A DNA stretch of 64,000 bases from CAG-882 sp050874385 (GTDB taxonomy: Bacteria > Bacillota > Clostridia > Lachnospirales > Lachnospiraceae), in contig JBNMKO010000008.1 in the NCBI GenBank assembly GCA_050874385.1, positions 4,086-68,085 on the forward strand. The letters run 5' to 3'. The notes below the pieces were generated by a model that was given only the letters and a program-made list of their open reading frames with translations, was not told the DNA's origin and did no database searches. A program made the translations under genes and the position numbers. Positions 63,201-64,000 of the stretch are shown here, piece by piece (within the stretch, counting starts at the first letter, position 1; every line of letters begins with the position of its first letter).

Positions 63201-64000
63201 TTGACAAATATTTTGCGTTTAGCAGAATGGTCATTTACACTAAAGAAAGAAAAGATAGCATGTTTGGCGGTCTGTTTGAAGATTACAGTGATAATTGTGC
63301 AGATATGTCGGTGGAAAATGAACAGTGCCATGCTGAAGTGAAAGCATTTAGTACTGACGGGAAAAACGAAAAATTATCTTTTGGTTCGTCTGTATATGGG
63401 CATTGTGAGTCTGCTGTTGCACAAAGCCTGTATGAAAAACTGACACTTAAACCGCGCCCGATGCTTGTAGCGGGTGTAACGCCGGGCTCTAACACACTGC
63501 CGGACACCAACACGGCTATAGAATGGGACTATGAGGCAGGACAGCAAAACTACAAGATTACCGCAAAACAGATTATTGCACAGGCGGACAGCCCTTTTGC
63601 CGAGACCGACGGTGCAATAAAGCTTGACATGGCGGTTGCTCTTGCGGATAATGATAATGCTTATATGAAGGGGCAGTGGGAGTACTGCCTGAGTGAGTCG
63701 TACAACAGAAGCGGGCTTGCGATGTACATCAGAAAGCCGGGACTTAAATTTGATGATGAGAAGCCATCGCTCCACTACAAGATATCATGTGGTGGTGGGA
63801 TGTACAGTTTATGGCTTTTAATGAAAAATGAGTCGTATGACGGCGCGGAGCTACTTGCGGATATCGACGGGAGAATGCTTGAAAAAAGCGAGATTGCCGG
63901 AGGTGAGCGCATAGGAAACTACTGCGGCGAGAGAGTGTACCGATGGGTCAGGCTGTGGCAGCAGCCTCTTACGGCAGGCACACATGAGATAGGCATATAC
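60299..64000 (+). CDS. Glycoside hydrolase family 115 alpha-glucuronidase, 3' end outside window
   Basis: Open from ATG 60299 (AAGGAAAGGG upstream) to the window end: 1234 codons without a stop. The GH115 pattern is clear: GGQDRRGMIYGIYELSRWLG, VEYRGIFINDEEEL, LRANYIWPAMHVNSF, VVGTSHCDMLMRSN, and WTNDNYGYIRRYP near residue 358. Family members remove (4-O-methyl)glucuronic acid from internal xylose residues of glucuronoxylan. The length is already above the usual ~950-1000 residues. Part of the excess is Asn/Lys-rich insert sequence (about 681-750 and 775-800), the rest C-terminal beta domains. No signal peptide, so it acts on imported oligosaccharides. Confidence 0.9.
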   Translation, partial: MDWELHLGGSVKILCCEESEAVRIAARNLAGDIGKVFSGDIDVGIECSVDVEQCRGSVGTIVIRREELGKKEAYSHRVEGGVLYIGGQDRRGMIYGIYELSRWLGVSPWYYFADVPVKKRDSAILPDGYHYSDYPSVEYRGIFINDEEELDKWVRLHLGEETIGVKAYEKIFELLLRLRANYIWPAMHVNSFNVKRENGELADRMGIVVGTSHCDMLMRSNNREWYPWLEKKGYTDVEYDYSIQGRNREVLNEYWRESVEQNKDFEVGYTLGMRGIHDSGFETKSLKGLEGEALRNAKIELLQTVIAAQEQILSETLDNEPLKSFVPYKEVLELYDNGLEVPEDLTLIWTNDNYGYIRRYPGEKEKKRKGGNGIYYHNSYWAAPGMSYLFINSIPLAHTRNELYKAWCEDIRKVWVLNVGAIKPLEQEISFYLNFAWEVGKENSPRRTDDVDEYLKLWINETFSGGHGKKMARILNDFSQLTNVRKIELMDSDVFSQTAYGDEAAVRIKRYRELVGEADKVYEELPENEKDAFFQICLMKIHAAYYTNSMFYYADRSVLCTKQGKAQAAYKYANLSRQYDDKRRKLILYYNNIMSDGKWSGILTPEDFPPPRTATLPACVVPLTPLDEIEKKLVVTLWNDEDSLTFVDGKTKWFELANAGEGTLDVRVELPAWFEVAHDVENNRKINRAVGLENAKDYKDTVHNVNYNVIVSEAVNLGNIKKYTDSIHNKALDMYNSDAYNNEIDTYKTVLNVGAESRIMIRPSQNMLEMWEDSQNTNLEQTGGIEADNGKVYINDGKDIVKGVIKLTCDETCQTVEIPVSVDLKGMSISCEKKLSGEDGGVVVLEADSVADELGGTGWHYVKRLGRDHGGLIEADADGGAGAAFHFYMASDAQTPLLELHRFPSLNSTGRIRAEISVDGGDRILIESKSNDEWRGTWKQNVFDNVDKLTVAVPRLNSGEHTVRIYPVDKYFAFSRMVIYTKERKDSMFGGLFEDYSDNCADMSVENEQCHAEVKAFSTDGKNEKLSFGSSVYGHCESAVAQSLYEKLTLKPRPMLVAGVTPGSNTLPDTNTAIEWDYEAGQQNYKITAKQIIAQADSPFAETDGAIKLDMAVALADNDNAYMKGQWEYCLSESYNRSGLAMYIRKPGLKFDDEKPSLHYKISCGGGMYSLWLLMKNESYDGAELLADIDGRMLEKSEIAGGERIGNYCGERVYRWVRLWQQPLTAGTHEIGIY

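Noticed and set aside
1..64000. CRISPR arrays, tRNA, rRNA, insertion sequences, integrases
   Set aside because: No regularly spaced repeats, no tRNA-like cloverleaf, no transposase or recombinase motif was seen on either strand.

Overview
The window looks like a chromosomal segment of an anaerobic, spore-forming Firmicute of the Lachnospiraceae type. The evidence is AT-leaning codon use, AGGAGG-type ribosome binding sites, a spoIID-spoIIQ pair, LytTR/GHKL two-component pairs, and a dense set of plant-glycan glycoside hydrolases (GH3, GH2, GH78, GH115) with a sugar:cation symporter. No rRNA, tRNA, complete insertion sequence or CRISPR array is visible.

Layout. 0-4 kb: the 3' end of a flavin oxidoreductase, a compact type I toxin-antitoxin locus, a NUDIX fragment and a LytTR regulator/GHKL kinase pair. 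4-16.5 kb: an AT-rich accessory island. It holds a three-gene leftward operon (HTH-like protein; degenerate kinase/STAND-like protein; 1401-residue Ser/Thr kinase-STAND ATPase). It also holds a rightward group flanked by a repeated leader: an L7/L12-like/PASTA membrane protein, two glycine-zipper proteins and two tandem Cys-rich proteins. The island ends in the scar of a deleted LytTR/GHKL locus. 16.5-33.8 kb: an ECF sigma/anti-sigma pair, then the glycan cluster (GH3, a GH3 interrupted by one in-frame amber codon, a small membrane protein, GH2, GH78, a GPH symporter) and a second LytTR/GHKL pair that probably controls it. 33.8-36.7 kb: a DUF262-ATPase-HNH module with its own promoter, resembling a Septu-type defence system with an added DUF262 protein. 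37-44 kb: an M28-like peptidase, a short signal-peptide ORF convergent with a large HTH/helical-repeat regulator (a peptide-pheromone arrangement) bracketed by two GGGACACTTT palindromes, and a solute-binding lipoprotein. 44-60 kb: mostly housekeeping genes (GNAT, glycogen phosphorylase, SpoIID, SpoIIQ, a chemoreceptor-PilZ fusion, a SNF2 helicase, a hemolysin III homologue), then a second GH2 and a Phd/YoeB toxin-antitoxin pair. 60.3-64 kb: a GH115 alpha-glucuronidase that runs off the window.

How it works together. The hydrolases would trim terminal beta-glucosyl/xylosyl, beta-galactosyl, alpha-rhamnosyl and (methyl)glucuronosyl residues from plant cell-wall glycans. The GPH symporter imports products, and the LytTR/GHKL pair beside it is the likely sensor. 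The best candidates for undescribed biology are the kinase-STAND operon with its degenerate partner, the DUF262-ATPase-HNH module, the peptide/HTH regulator pair and the glycine-zipper/Cys-rich group. The type I toxin-antitoxin locus is the best-resolved small element. All assignments come from reading the sequence; no database search was run.
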